Shown: piece by piece, positions 63,684-64,000 of the stretch
Layout of the letters: each line of letters begins with the position of its first letter
How positions within the stretch are numbered: position 1 is the first letter of the stretch
Assembly (NCBI GenBank): GCA_964436165.1
Contig: CAYTBY010000002.1
Coordinates: 1 to 64,000, forward strand
DNA: 64,000 nt
Source of the DNA: 2-01-FULL-39-28 sp964436165
GTDB taxonomy: Bacteria; Patescibacteriota; Minisyncoccia; 2-02-FULL-40-12; GWA2-44-9
Direction of reading: 5' to 3'
Notes under the pieces: model-generated
The model's database searches: none
Seen by the model: the letters and a program-made list of their open reading frames with translations, nothing else
What the model was told of the DNA's origin: nothing
Translations under genes and position numbers: made by a program

Positions 63684-64000
63684 ATGCGGCCAGTAGTACT
63701 TACAATTCTTGACGGCTGGGGATATTCGACTCAAAAAGTCGGGAATGCCATAATGAACGCTCGAAAACCGAACATGGATTTTATTATGGCCAACTATCCC
63801 GGCCTTCTTTTACAAGCCTCCGGCAAAGCTGTCGGCTTGACTTGGGGCGAAACTGGCAACAGCGAAGTCGGCCATTTAACCATTGGCGCCGGGAGAATAA
63901 TCTCCCAATACTTAAGCAGAATCAATAAAGCCGTCGAAACCGGAGAGTTTTTTACCAATTCCACCCTGATGCAAGCGCTAGAACATGTCCAGAAAAATGA
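63684..64000 (+). CDS. gpmI: Phosphoglycerate mutase, cofactor-independent (partial)
   Basis: Interconverts 3- and 2-phosphoglycerate in glycolysis. Only the first 105 residues are inside the window: VVLTILDGWGYS (metal-binding start), then GETGNSEVGHLTIGAGR with the catalytic Ser (NSEVGH), IISQYLSRINKAV. The frame is open to the end. Leaderless-type start. Confidence 0.93.
   Translation, partial: MRPVVLTILDGWGYSTQKVGNAIMNARKPNMDFIMANYPGLLLQASGKAVGLTWGETGNSEVGHLTIGAGRIISQYLSRINKAVETGEFFTNSTLMQALEHVQKN

Noticed and set aside
1..64000. TGA recoded as glycine (code 25 of some Patescibacteria)
   Set aside because: Several genes end properly at TGA (for example 7998, 22935, 29009), and no conserved protein needs read-through.

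Overview
The window reads as a chromosomal scaffold of a Patescibacteria (Candidate Phyla Radiation) member, most like the Parcubacteria. The reasons are a reduced AlaRS of about 560 residues, a bacterial-type ProRS without the usual editing insertion, a helicase-dead PriA-like protein, LPTGQAG/SSGQAG peptides encoded by palindromic repeats inside housekeeping genes, short heptanucleotide tandem repeats inside and between genes, and many small proteins without known family. TGA is used as a stop, so the standard bacterial code applies. A 100-N scaffold gap lies at 49920-50019.

Layout. 0.1-4.3 kb: small membrane proteins, a truncated CDF-like protein, a LAGLIDADG-like ORF running into tRNA-Pro, a NYN protein, a CAP-domain protein and tRNA-His. 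4.3-12.3 kb: an accessory region of mostly unrecognised genes, almost all in the same direction and separated by at least seven copies of a structured repeat. 12.4-19.3 kb: a large surface protein coupled to an orphan histidine kinase, then a divergent pair (adenosine deaminase-like and unknown). 19.4-37 kb: housekeeping blocks (alaS-frr-rseP-proS, mreBCD-mrdA, greA, dut, bifunctional nuclease, lysS, serS, ftsQ, typA). 37-50 kb: metabolic and accessory genes (Gfo/Idh/MocA oxidoreductase, nucleotidyltransferase, glutamate dehydrogenase, GmhB-like phosphatase, NDH-2), a structured RNA candidate, a REP-associated transposase bracketed by its palindromes, an M23 peptidase and gltX. 50-64 kb: priA, def, fmt, a membrane-anchored GH1 enzyme with a ROK kinase and DMT transporter nearby, a zinc/manganese-type ABC transporter, efp, a matrixin-like protease, murB and the start of gpmI.

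The most unusual object is the 4.3-12.3 kb array. Each intact repeat can fold into a 27-bp hairpin made of an 11-bp terminal stem, a 5-bp stem and an 11-bp stem, with unpaired bases mainly on one strand and a variable tip. Copies lie between the terminator of one gene and the promoter of the next, and extra palindromes have entered some copies only at the bulges or tip. This resembles a cassette array with foldable recombination sites, or a multicopy intergenic RNA. It does not match the classical attC consensus, and no recombinase is visible in the window.

The window also shows two gene-start architectures. Many core genes have an extended -10 box ending 6-9 nt before the start codon and no Shine-Dalgarno sequence, which predicts leaderless mRNAs. 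Many accessory genes have a -35/-10 pair spaced by exactly 17 nt, a real leader and a good Shine-Dalgarno sequence.
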